Counted from the first letter of the stretch, positions 16,790-21,727 are shown. The stretch: 21,727 bases of DNA from Fen-1038 sp042408355 (GCA_042408355.1 JBHORD010000126.1:1-21727); one strand, 5' to 3'. Numbers and translations: made by a program. Notes: a model not told the origin generated them from the letters alone.

Positions 16790-17233
16790 ATGAATGGCGA
16801 ACCTGTTCTTGTAATGCTTGTGGAAGATAACCTCGATCATGCCGAACTGGTCATGCGCACGCTTGAAGACCATCGCATTGCAAACAAAATCAAACACTTC
16901 ACCGACGGACAAACTGCGCTCGATTACCTTTTCCAGCGCGGCGAATTTGCGCCCCCCGAATCCAGCCCGCGCCCGCACGTGATCCTGCTGGATTTGCGTC
17001 TGCCGCGCGTAGATGGACTCGAGGTGCTGAAAATCATCAAGGAAGATGAAAAATTAAAGAGCATCCCCGTCGTTGTTTTGACAACGTCGGAGGCTGAAAA
17101 AGATGTTGCCCGCGCCTATTACAATCATGCCAACAGTTATCTTGTGAAACCATTGGGCTATGAAGAGTTCCAAAAATTGATGGAGGACCTGGGGTTTTAC
17201 TGGCTGGGATGGAATACACAGCCCCAGATTTAA
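16790..17233 (+). CDS. Single-domain response regulator, Rcp1-like
   Basis: A 147-residue receiver with no output domain. It has E12-D13, phospho-acceptor D68 in VILLDLRLPRVDG, the conserved Thr in VVLTTS and K120 in YLVKPLGY. The long loop before the phosphorylation site (QRGEFAPPESSPRP) and the C-terminal extension (FYWLGWNTQPQI) match the Rcp1-type regulators that partner with phytochrome-like kinases, and both kinases upstream have that HisKA subtype. I chose the ATG at 16790 because GAGGGAG lies six bases before it. Earlier in-frame starts (TTG 16730, ATG 16766) fall in or near the possible promoter. It probably accepts phosphate from one or both kinases and signals by protein contact. 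Confidence 0.93.
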   Translation: MNGEPVLVMLVEDNLDHAELVMRTLEDHRIANKIKHFTDGQTALDYLFQRGEFAPPESSPRPHVILLDLRLPRVDGLEVLKIIKEDEKLKSIPVVVLTTSEAEKDVARAYYNHANSYLVKPLGYEEFQKLMEDLGFYWLGWNTQPQI

Positions 17234-17242
17234 AAACTGATG

Positions 17243-17313
17243 TTACGCAGTTTCCTGCAATGCGGCATTCATGCCGTCTGAAAATGCGAGAGAAATCTCA
17301 TGTTACTGCGTAA
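17243..17313. repeat. Nested inverted-repeat element (three-way-junction fold)
   Basis: TTACGCAGT (17243-17251) pairs with ACTGCGTAA (17305-17313), enclosing two smaller hairpins. The first is CGGCA-TTCA-TGCCG (17263-17276). The second is GAGA-GAAA-TCTC (about 17288-17299), with a GNRA-type loop. It begins ten bases after the regulator stop codon. Termini of the TTACGCA type and a GGCATTCATGCC core suggest a small non-autonomous repeat of the REP/MITE kind. A structured leader RNA for the next gene is the alternative. Confidence 0.65.
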
Positions 17314-17354
17314 GGCGAGTTAAAAAATCCCCCCACCATTTTCTCCCATTGCAA

Positions 17355-18743
17355 ATGACAGATCAACCTGTTTTGATCCTTCTCGTCGAAGATGAAATTG
17401 CCCATGCCGAACTGATCCAGCGCTCATTCGAAAGCCGCGGCAAGAATGTCCGCCTGCATCACGTCCAAACACTGGCGGAAGCGAAAAACTTCCTGAACGC
17501 GAACGCGCCGGACTTAATCATCGCAGACTGGCGCCTGCCGGACGGCGACAGCATGGAATTGCTTTCTTCTGTTGGCAACTTGAACGAAATCCCCGTCATC
17601 TTTATGACCAGTTACGGCAATGAACACATCGCCGTCGAGGCGCTGAAACAAGGCGCTCTCGATTATGTAGTGAAATCGTCCGAGTCCATGATGGACATGC
17701 CTCACCTCGCGGAGCGCGCAATCGCGCAAGGCATGGCGCGCGCCGAGAAAGTCAGGATGCAGAAAGCGCTTGCAGAAAGCGAAGCGCAATTTCGCCTGCT
17801 AGCGGAAAATTCAAGCGATATGATTTCGCGGAACGACACCAAAGGCTTTTTCCTCTACGTGTCGCCTGCGGTGGAGGCGATTCTCGGATACAGCCAAAAA
17901 GAAATGGAAGGAACGCGCGCCTTCGACTTCGTTCATCCGGAAGACCTTCCGAAGGTCGAGGCCGTTCTGTCTGTCAAGCCGAGGAAGAATTCGGTTTACA
18001 CCATTTCCTACCGCGCCCAGCGCAAGGACGGCGCTTATGTCTGGCTGGAAACTTCTGCGCGCGCCATCCTCGACGAAAGAACGGGCGAGGTTCTCGAAAT
18101 CCAGGCCGCGTCGCGGAATATCACCGAACGCAAGCGCGCCGAGGAGGCTTTGCAGATCGCTCACCGGGAACTGCAGAAAGCCTACGACCAGACCATCGAA
18201 GGCTGGATTCGCGCCCTCGATTTGCGCGATCGCGAGATCGAAGGTCACACCAAACGCGTCACTGAAATGACGGTCAGAGTCGCCCGCGCCCTCGGCCTGC
18301 CGGAATCAGAAATCGTCCATATCCGCCGGGGCGCACTGCTCCATGACATTGGCAAAATTGCCATCCCCGATGAAATCACCAGAAAAACAGGCCCGTTGAA
18401 CGAAAAGGAATGGAACGAAATGCGCAGGCATCCGGATTATGCCTACGAATTGATCGCCCCCATCGCATATCTCCGACCTGCCCTCGACATCCCTTACTCT
18501 CATCACGAACGCTGGGACGGAAGCGGATATCCGCGCGGATTGAAAGGCGAAGACATCCCGCTCACCGCCCGCATGTTTGCGATCATTGACGTGTGGGACG
18601 CGTTGATAACTGATCGCCCATATCGAAAGGCGCTGTCAAAAGACGAAGTCCGCGCCTATCTAAAAAAAGAAGCAGGACGCCTTTTCGATCCTCGCCTCGT
18701 CAAATTATTCCTGGAATTGCTTGACCGGGACGGAGAACTCTGA
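17355..18743 (+). CDS. REC-PAS-HD-GYP protein, predicted c-di-GMP phosphodiesterase
   Basis: From the ATG at 17355 the protein has 462 residues. A receiver domain (about 5-125) has E12-D13, phospho-acceptor D58 in IIADWRLPDG and the Lys in YVVKSS. A PAS domain follows (about 142-262, ending in SRNITERKRAEE), then an HD-GYP domain (about 278-458). The HD-GYP residues are complete: H298, HD 330-331 in HDIGKIAIPDEI, H359, HH 383-384 and GYP 391-393 in DGSGYPRG. HD-GYP enzymes hydrolyse c-di-GMP to GMP or pGpG. An in-frame ATG at 17271 would lie inside the repeat element 17243-17313 and add 28 residues unlike a receiver N-terminus. Neither start has a good Shine-Dalgarno site. It probably receives phosphate from a nearby kinase, and two c-di-GMP riboswitches lie directly downstream. 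Confidence 0.94.
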   Translation: MTDQPVLILLVEDEIAHAELIQRSFESRGKNVRLHHVQTLAEAKNFLNANAPDLIIADWRLPDGDSMELLSSVGNLNEIPVIFMTSYGNEHIAVEALKQGALDYVVKSSESMMDMPHLAERAIAQGMARAEKVRMQKALAESEAQFRLLAENSSDMISRNDTKGFFLYVSPAVEAILGYSQKEMEGTRAFDFVHPEDLPKVEAVLSVKPRKNSVYTISYRAQRKDGAYVWLETSARAILDERTGEVLEIQAASRNITERKRAEEALQIAHRELQKAYDQTIEGWIRALDLRDREIEGHTKRVTEMTVRVARALGLPESEIVHIRRGALLHDIGKIAIPDEITRKTGPLNEKEWNEMRRHPDYAYELIAPIAYLRPALDIPYSHHERWDGSGYPRGLKGEDIPLTARMFAIIDVWDALITDRPYRKALSKDEVRAYLKKEAGRLFDPRLVKLFLELLDRDGEL

Positions 18744-18757
18744 GCAGACTCAAAAAC

Positions 18758-18794
18758 AAAATGGTTCTACCGTTTTTAACAGGAAGACCATTTT
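18758..18794. terminator. Weak bidirectional terminator-like hairpin after the HD-GYP gene
   Basis: AAAATGGT (18758-18765) pairs with ACCATTTT (18787-18794) around a 21-base loop, 15 bases past the stop codon. The A- and T-tracts are part of the stem, as in simple intrinsic terminators, but the hairpin is weak. Read-through into the riboswitch region is possible. Confidence 0.4.
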
Positions 18795-18804
18795 CAAAAA
18801 CAAA

Positions 18805-18918
18805 GGCTTGCACTGACTGGCAAGCCGCGTCAATGTGACACGAAGGCCCGGAAGGAAAACCGCCATAAAATTGGGGCGCGCAGAAGAGAGTCAAACGTTC
18901 GGCGTCGAACGCCGGGCC
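18805..18918 (+). other. Hairpin-rich non-coding stretch of unknown role
   Basis: This stretch between the HD-GYP gene and the riboswitches has no credible gene but several exact complementary segments. GGCTTGC (18805-18811) pairs with GCAAGCC (18820-18826). GGCCCGG (18845-18851) pairs with CCGGGCC (18912-18918), and this pair encloses CGTTCG-GCGT-CGAACG (18896-18911). The last two stems are compatible and would form a closed structured domain. I do not recognise it as a known RNA family. Either strand could be transcribed. Confidence 0.4.
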
Positions 18919-18928
18919 GCTTACAACA

Positions 18929-18948
18929 CTGTTATCACAAGATAACAG
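18929..18948. promoter_or_regulatory. 20-bp palindrome, possible operator upstream of the riboswitch promoter
   Basis: CTGTTATC and GATAACAG are perfect 8-bp half-sites separated by ACAA. The centre is about 50 bp upstream of the predicted transcription start of the riboswitch leader, just before the -35 region. That is a typical place for an activator, or a repressor, dimer. Confidence 0.5.
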
Positions 18949-18954
18949 AAACGT

Positions 18955-18983
18955 AAATAGCAAAAGGGGAAAAACGTTATAAA
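18955..18983 (+). promoter_or_regulatory. Possible promoter for the tandem riboswitch transcript
   Basis: TATAAA (18978-18983) is a good -10 box. The -35 position (around 18955-18960, AAATAG) does not resemble consensus. Transcription would start near 18990, shortly before the first aptamer. The weak -35 box, together with the palindrome just upstream, suggests activator dependence. Confidence 0.4.
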
Positions 18984-19006
18984 ATGCAACCGGAAAGAAA
19001 CATCCG

Positions 19007-19096
19007 AAAAGGCAAACCCGGTGAAAACCGGTGACGCAAAGCCAATGGGTCTAACGTGACGCCAAAACGCCACCATGATCGCCAGGCCGCCGAAGA
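19007..19096 (+). promoter_or_regulatory. c-di-GMP-I (GEMM-I) riboswitch, first copy
   Basis: The aptamer core is unmistakable. GGCAAACC leads into a CCGGT-GAAA-ACCGG stem with a GAAA tetraloop. Next come GACGCAAAGCC and GGTCTAA, then a second arm ending in GCCAGGCCGCCG, the tetraloop-receptor side and closing segment of the GEMM-I class. The class binds c-di-GMP. An intrinsic terminator follows 18 bases later and is the likely expression platform. The helix limits are approximate. Confidence 0.95.
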
Positions 19097-19114
19097 CAGA
19101 GACATTCTTCTTTA

Positions 19115-19150
19115 AGCGAGCCTGAGATTCCCGGGCTCGCTGTTTCTTTC
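19115..19150 (+). terminator. Intrinsic terminator between the two riboswitches
   Basis: AGCGAGCC (19115-19122) pairs with GGCTCGCT (19134-19141) as a perfect 8-bp GC-rich stem, followed by GTTTCTTTC. It lies after the first aptamer and before the second. The first switch therefore probably decides whether transcription reaches the second switch and the gene. Which ligand state allows read-through cannot be read from the sequence. Confidence 0.8.
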
Positions 19151-19175
19151 AAATTCAACCTTTCGATGATTCGAT

Positions 19176-19264
19176 AAGGGCAAACCCGGTGAAAACCGGC
19201 GACGCAAAGCCAACGGGTCTAACATGACGCTCACGCGCCATCATGATTGCCAGGCTGCCGAACA
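19176..19264 (+). promoter_or_regulatory. c-di-GMP-I (GEMM-I) riboswitch, second copy
   Basis: A second full aptamer with the same order of elements: GGGCAAACC, CCGGT-GAAA-ACCGG stem-loop, GACGCAAAGCC, GGGTCTAA and GCCAGGCTGCCG. It is almost identical to the first copy through the core. The differences cluster in the second arm, as expected for a duplicated aptamer under selection. No strong terminator follows. The short CCCT/AGGG hairpin over the ribosome-binding site further on suggests control of translation instead. Confidence 0.95.
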
Positions 19265-19328
19265 CATATGAACACTCCACACTCACAAAACAAAACTCGT
19301 GTTAGCAGTATTTGCGCTGTTGCGGATG

Positions 19329-19344
19329 CCCTTATCAGGGAGAG
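19329..19344 (+). promoter_or_regulatory. Ribosome-binding site in a small hairpin, sortase-like gene
   Basis: CCCT (19329-19332) can pair with AGGG (19337-19340), which is part of the Shine-Dalgarno sequence AGGGAGAG eight bases before the ATG at 19351. The stem is only 4 bp, so it would work as a switch only with help from neighbouring leader sequence. It fixes the start codon. Confidence 0.5.
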
Positions 19345-19350
19345 CTTTCC

Positions 19351-19983
19351 ATGGCATCCAAAACAGCTTCGCACCCCCACGCGATAATTTTCAGCCTGCT
19401 TCTGCTGATCACTGCGACGCTCCTTCCAACGCCGGCGGCCGCCGCATCCGCCATCCCAGATCTGGCCACCTTCATCTCGTCGGTTGAAAATGGAAACGCA
19501 GACAATCTGACCGGCGTTTACGTTGAGGGAGTCTTCGCCCTGCCCGTTGTTCAACAGCCGGCATCGAACCCGGCTTACGTTTCATCCATTGCCAGCACAT
19601 TGACACAGTTCAGTCTCGCGGCTCAATATGGCAACATCGGTCTGCTGGCACACAATTATTTAAGCGGACAGTACTTTTCGCAATTGAGCATCGGAAAACA
19701 AATCATTTTGGTGTACGGCGACGGCCACACGGAAGCATTCCGGGTTGCCGGCATATATCGGTATCAGGCCACAAACCCTTCCAGCACAAACAGCAATTTT
19801 ATTGACCTTGATACCGGACAATATCTGACAAACAGCCAATTATTCAACAAAATCTATGCAGGTTCGCGGCATGTGGCATTTCAAACCTGTATTACCGAAA
19901 ACGGCGACCTCAACTGGGGAAGGCTATTTGTCGTCGGCGAGCGGGATGCCGCTCCGGCGTCATCGGCGCATTGGAATCAATAA
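19351..19983 (+). CDS. Secreted sortase-like protein under tandem c-di-GMP riboswitches
   Basis: A 210-residue protein with a Sec signal peptide (hydrophobic core about 11-24, Ala-rich cleavage region about 28-34). The mature part looks like a sortase fold. H101 lies in GLLAHNYLSG, C180 in VAFQTCITENG and R191 in WGRLFVVGE. The order and the Cys-to-Arg spacing of 11 resemble the catalytic His, Cys and Arg of sortases. The stretch between them (IILVYGDGHTEAFRVAGIYRY, FIDLDTGQYLT) suits the beta-barrel. Sortases cut a sorting motif and join proteins to the cell surface or to each other. No LPXTG-type substrate is encoded in this window, and no membrane anchor other than the signal peptide is seen. 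The gene follows two c-di-GMP-I riboswitches and stands alone before the SRP RNA gene. Confidence 0.82.
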   Translation: MASKTASHPHAIIFSLLLLITATLLPTPAAAASAIPDLATFISSVENGNADNLTGVYVEGVFALPVVQQPASNPAYVSSIASTLTQFSLAAQYGNIGLLAHNYLSGQYFSQLSIGKQIILVYGDGHTEAFRVAGIYRYQATNPSSTNSNFIDLDTGQYLTNSQLFNKIYAGSRHVAFQTCITENGDLNWGRLFVVGERDAAPASSAHWNQ

Positions 19984-20022
19984 CGGACAAAGAAAACCTC
20001 AATCAATCGTTTACGGCTTCGA

Positions 20023-20051
20023 TTGACATCCTCGATTAACTCGTGTATCCT
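20023..20051 (+). promoter_or_regulatory. Strong sigma70-type promoter for the SRP RNA gene
   Basis: A perfect TTGACA (20023-20028) is followed after exactly 17 bases by TATCCT (20046-20051). The predicted start, near 20058, coincides with the 5' strand of the SRP RNA terminal helix. It is the best promoter in the window, as expected for a highly expressed stable RNA. Confidence 0.85.
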
Positions 20052-20057
20052 GTGAGC

Positions 20058-20163
20058 CGTCCGGGCAGGCCCGGCGCGGCAGAACCTTTCGAACCCCGCC
20101 AGGATCGAGAGATAGCAACGGTAAGGAAGTGTTTCTGGGCGCCGCCGGTTTCCTGCCCGGATA
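20058..20163 (+). ncRNA. ffs: Signal recognition particle RNA, bacterial small type (4.5S)
   Basis: TCCGGGCAGG (20060-20069) pairs perfectly with CCTGCCCGGA (20152-20161) to close a long rod. At the tip, GCCAGG-AUC-GAGA-GAU-AGCAAC-GG (20098-20121) reproduces the conserved Ffh-binding domain: an asymmetric loop with CAGG opposite AGCA, then a short stem capped by a tetraloop. The usual tetraloop is GGAA; here it is GAGA. The length of about 106 bases fits the Alu-less bacterial form. The RNA binds Ffh and directs ribosomes making membrane or secreted proteins to FtsY. The ends are predicted from pairing and the promoter. No convincing terminator follows. Confidence 0.9.
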
Positions 20164-20171
20164 TCTGATTA

Positions 20172-20238
20172 CATAGGCTAAGGTTTCGCGCCCCGATAAA
20201 TCTCTCCTTCCCGCCCTGTCGAGATTTGCATTCCTATG
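20172..20238 (+). other. Possible leader hairpin before the membrane-anchored pair
   Basis: CATAGG (20172-20177) can pair with CCTATG (20233-20238), enclosing AAATCTC (20198-20204) and GAGATTT (20221-20227). The structure ends 13 bases before the next ATG. It could be the trailer of the SRP transcript or a leader of the next gene; no known motif is recognised. Confidence 0.3.
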
Positions 20239-20251
20239 GCAAAATAAATCC

Positions 20252-20614
20252 ATGCCGCGTTGGCTTCCGCCTCTCGTCGCAATCGTCCTCGGCGTTACAC
20301 TTGGATTGTTTTACGGATGGGTGATCAATCCCGTTCAATTTGTGGATACGACGCCCGCATCTCTGCGAGCCGATTACCGCGCCGATTATGTGTTGATGGT
20401 CGCCGAAGCCTATCATGCAGATCAAAACGCGCAGCTGGCCGCACAGCGGCTGGCGATCTTCGGAAGTGACCCGCCGGCCCTCATCGCCTCACAGGCGCTT
20501 CAAACCGGACGAGCCGCCGGATACGCCCCAAACGATATTGCCCTCCTCCAAGATTTGACGCGCGCCATGCAGGCTTATCAGCCTGCTCCAACAGCCGCGG
20601 GGAGCGCGCCATGA
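20252..20614 (+). CDS. Small membrane-anchored protein, paralogue of the next gene product
   Basis: I know no function for this 120-residue protein. One N-terminal membrane helix (about 7-27) is followed by INPVQFVDTTPASLRADYRADYVLMVAEAYHADQ and a helical stretch with RLAIFGSDPP, then a short Pro/Ala tail. The same order of elements occurs in the N-terminal third of the next protein (APVRYINTVPNTLRSDFKDQFRVAIAAAYSAT, RLALLGDADP). The two genes therefore arose by duplication. Its stop overlaps the next start as ATGA, implying coupled translation. No clear Shine-Dalgarno site precedes the ATG. The helical part, facing the cell exterior by the positive-inside rule (weak evidence here), may pair with its paralogue. 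Confidence 0.82.
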   Translation: MPRWLPPLVAIVLGVTLGLFYGWVINPVQFVDTTPASLRADYRADYVLMVAEAYHADQNAQLAAQRLAIFGSDPPALIASQALQTGRAAGYAPNDIALLQDLTRAMQAYQPAPTAAGSAP

Positions 20615-21495
20615 TAAAACGCGACGGGTGGATGTGGTCATTGGCTTTGCTGGTTGGCTTCGGGATCGGCCTGGCATATGCATGGGTCATCGCGCCGGTT
20701 CGTTATATCAATACGGTTCCCAATACGTTGCGTTCGGATTTCAAAGATCAGTTCCGCGTTGCGATTGCGGCGGCATATTCGGCCACACATAATCTTGACC
20801 GCGCAAAAGCGCGCCTTGCCCTGCTCGGCGACGCAGATCCCGTTCAGGCGTTGACGGCGCAGGCCCAACGGATGCTGGCATCGGGCGCGTCTTTTGACGC
20901 CGTTCAACAGGTCGCCGCGCTTGCCAGCGACTTGAAATCGGGAGTCGCCAGTTTATTGCCAACCGCGACGAATACGCCGCCAGCCGTCACACCAACTGTC
21001 AGCGCCGCGGCAGTCTTTGAAACGGAAGCCGCCGCAACGTCCGCGAATGATACGCCGACTGCGCCAATTGAATCGCCAACGGCGGCTGAGTCCGCTGGCG
21101 CGCCGCAGATCTTCGACACGCCGACGCCGCGTCCAACTTACACGCCGACTCCAACGCCCGGCGCGCCCTATAAACTCGTCAGCCAGGAATCCATTTGCAA
21201 TCCCGATCTAACTGACGGCCTGATGCAAATTACAGTTCTGGACAGCCATCGCCATCAAGCGCCCGGTGTGGAGATCATCATTACCTGGAGCGGCGGCGAG
21301 GAGCATATCTTCACGGGCTTCAAGCCGGAAATTGCCAACGGCTATGCAGATTACATCATGCAATCGGGCGTAAGTTATACGGTGCGCGTGGCCAATTCCG
21401 ATTCGCCGGTTCCAAATCTGACTGCGCCCACCTGCCCCGGCGCGAATAATCAAAGTTATTTGGGCGGATTGCATCTCACATTCCAACAGCAATAA
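20611..21495 (+). CDS. Membrane-anchored protein with Thr-Pro linker and C-terminal beta domain
   Basis: A 294-residue protein with an N-terminal membrane helix (about 9-28) and a helical domain to about 112 that is paralogous to the preceding protein. A long low-complexity Thr/Pro/Ala/Ser linker follows (about 115-185, including TPTPRPTYTPTPTP). The globular C-terminal domain (about 186-294) is predicted to be all-beta, with two cysteines (C196 and one in APTCPG) that could form a disulfide. Such linker-plus-beta-domain proteins are common in Anaerolineae, where they are probably surface displayed; their function is not established. It overlaps the upstream gene by four bases. Its stop lies just before a strong hairpin shared with the convergent gene. 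Confidence 0.87.
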   Translation: MIKRDGWMWSLALLVGFGIGLAYAWVIAPVRYINTVPNTLRSDFKDQFRVAIAAAYSATHNLDRAKARLALLGDADPVQALTAQAQRMLASGASFDAVQQVAALASDLKSGVASLLPTATNTPPAVTPTVSAAAVFETEAAATSANDTPTAPIESPTAAESAGAPQIFDTPTPRPTYTPTPTPGAPYKLVSQESICNPDLTDGLMQITVLDSHRHQAPGVEIIITWSGGEEHIFTGFKPEIANGYADYIMQSGVSYTVRVANSDSPVPNLTAPTCPGANNQSYLGGLHLTFQQQ

Positions 21496-21497
21496 AA

Positions 21498-21528
21498 AAG
21501 AACGCCGTTGTTGAAATGCGGCGTTCTT
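21498..21528. terminator. Bidirectional terminator between convergent genes
   Basis: AAGAACGCCG (21498-21507) pairs perfectly with CGGCGTTCTT (21519-21528) around an 11-base loop. On the minus strand the stem runs into a T-tract (complement of AATAAAAAAG), an excellent intrinsic terminator for the LytR-like gene. On the plus strand it follows the membrane-anchored gene's stop by two bases, with a weaker T-rich tail. Confidence 0.88.
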
Positions 21529-21549
21529 CATTCCCCGGTTTTTCAAACC

Positions 21550-21727
21550 TCAATAACCGGCAGGCAGTTTTCCAACCCAATTGCTTCCCAGCATTACGGC
21601 AATATCCACGTTGGAAGACGGATCGTTCTTAAAAATGATTTGATTAGGGCTGGAGATACCAAAGGTTGTAATCAGATAACGAAGCGTATAAAGTTTTGGC
21701 TTATAAATTACGATGGTTGTCTGGTTG
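21550..21727 (-). CDS. C-terminus of a LytR-CpsA-Psr-like protein (partial)
   Basis: Reading the minus strand from the right edge gives 58 residues and a TGA stop at 21550-21552. The frame contains YTLRYLITTFGISSPNQI and ends in SSNVDIAVMLGSNWVGKLPAGY. The pattern of a short helical repeat, then Val-Asp-Ile-x-Val-x-Leu-Gly-x-x-Trp, matches the small C-terminal domain (LytR_C) found on many LytR-CpsA-Psr proteins, which transfer glycopolymers to the cell wall. The catalytic domain would lie outside the window, so the family call is tentative. It would suit a locus concerned with surface polysaccharides and sortase-like enzymes. Its terminator at 21498-21528 is in the correct place. Confidence 0.7.
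   Translation of the reverse strand, partial: NQTTIVIYKPKLYTLRYLITTFGISSPNQIIFKNDPSSNVDIAVMLGSNWVGKLPAGY

Noticed and set aside
17271..17354. ATG at 17271 as the start of the HD-GYP protein
   Set aside because: It falls inside the nested inverted repeat and the added residues do not resemble a receiver N-terminus. It cannot be fully excluded, because the ATG at 17355 also lacks a Shine-Dalgarno sequence.
18700..18963. Minus-strand frame of 87 codons over the end of the HD-GYP gene
   Set aside because: It overlaps the HD-GYP coding end and the hairpin-rich gap, has no ribosome-binding site or family resemblance, and its sequence is explained by those features.

Overview
The window most likely comes from a member of the Chloroflexota, class Anaerolineae. 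This is inferred from three things: cell-surface proteins with Thr-Pro linkers ending in a small beta domain, a sortase-like protein of a type common in that group, and many signalling genes with stacked GAF/PAS domains. The sequence is moderately GC-rich, the genes are tightly packed, and no tRNA, rRNA, CRISPR array or transposase gene was seen.

Layout. (a) 1-149: a perfect 46-bp inverted repeat around short tandem repeats; it duplicates the 3' end of the first gene in reverse. (b) 117-5374, minus strand: a four-gene surface-polysaccharide operon transcribed right to left (GT2 glycosyltransferase, polyprenyl-phosphate sugar-1-phosphate transferase, NAD-dependent epimerase, membrane CapD/WbpM-type 4,6-dehydratase). 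(c) 5472-8000, minus: ridA, an OmpR-type response regulator and its membrane histidine kinase; a perfect 15-bp-arm palindrome spans the regulator/kinase junction. (d) 8224-8799, minus: a secreted helical protein of unknown function. (e) 8903-13010, minus: a partner-switching module of RsbV-like STAS antagonist, RsbW-like kinase and RsbU-like PP2C phosphatase carrying five GAF-like domains. (f) 13122-18743, plus: two membrane histidine kinases with nearly duplicate catalytic cores, an Rcp1-type single-domain response regulator, and a REC-PAS-HD-GYP protein predicted to degrade c-di-GMP. (g) 18744-19350: a structured leader with two tandem c-di-GMP-I (GEMM-I) riboswitches, an intrinsic terminator between them, and a small hairpin over the ribosome-binding site of the next gene. 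(h) 19351-19983: a secreted sortase-fold protein with His/Cys/Arg in sortase-like order. (i) about 20058-20163: the bacterial signal recognition particle RNA (4.5S/ffs) with a near-consensus promoter. (j) 20252-21495: two overlapping paralogous membrane-anchored proteins, the second with a Thr-Pro linker and a beta domain. (k) 21498-21528: a terminator between convergent genes, then the C-terminus of a LytR-CpsA-Psr-like protein cut by the window edge.

How it fits together. The right two thirds is a signalling and surface-remodelling neighbourhood. The phosphorelay genes and the Rsb switch diverge from a shared 100-bp region. The HD-GYP protein, which should lower c-di-GMP, lies directly upstream of a pair of c-di-GMP-sensing riboswitches that should control the sortase-like protein. 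The most interesting feature is this chain: c-di-GMP-degrading enzyme, tandem c-di-GMP riboswitches, secreted transpeptidase-like protein. The functional links are inferred from gene order and motifs. The riboswitch, SRP RNA and main protein-family calls rest on motifs visible in the sequence.
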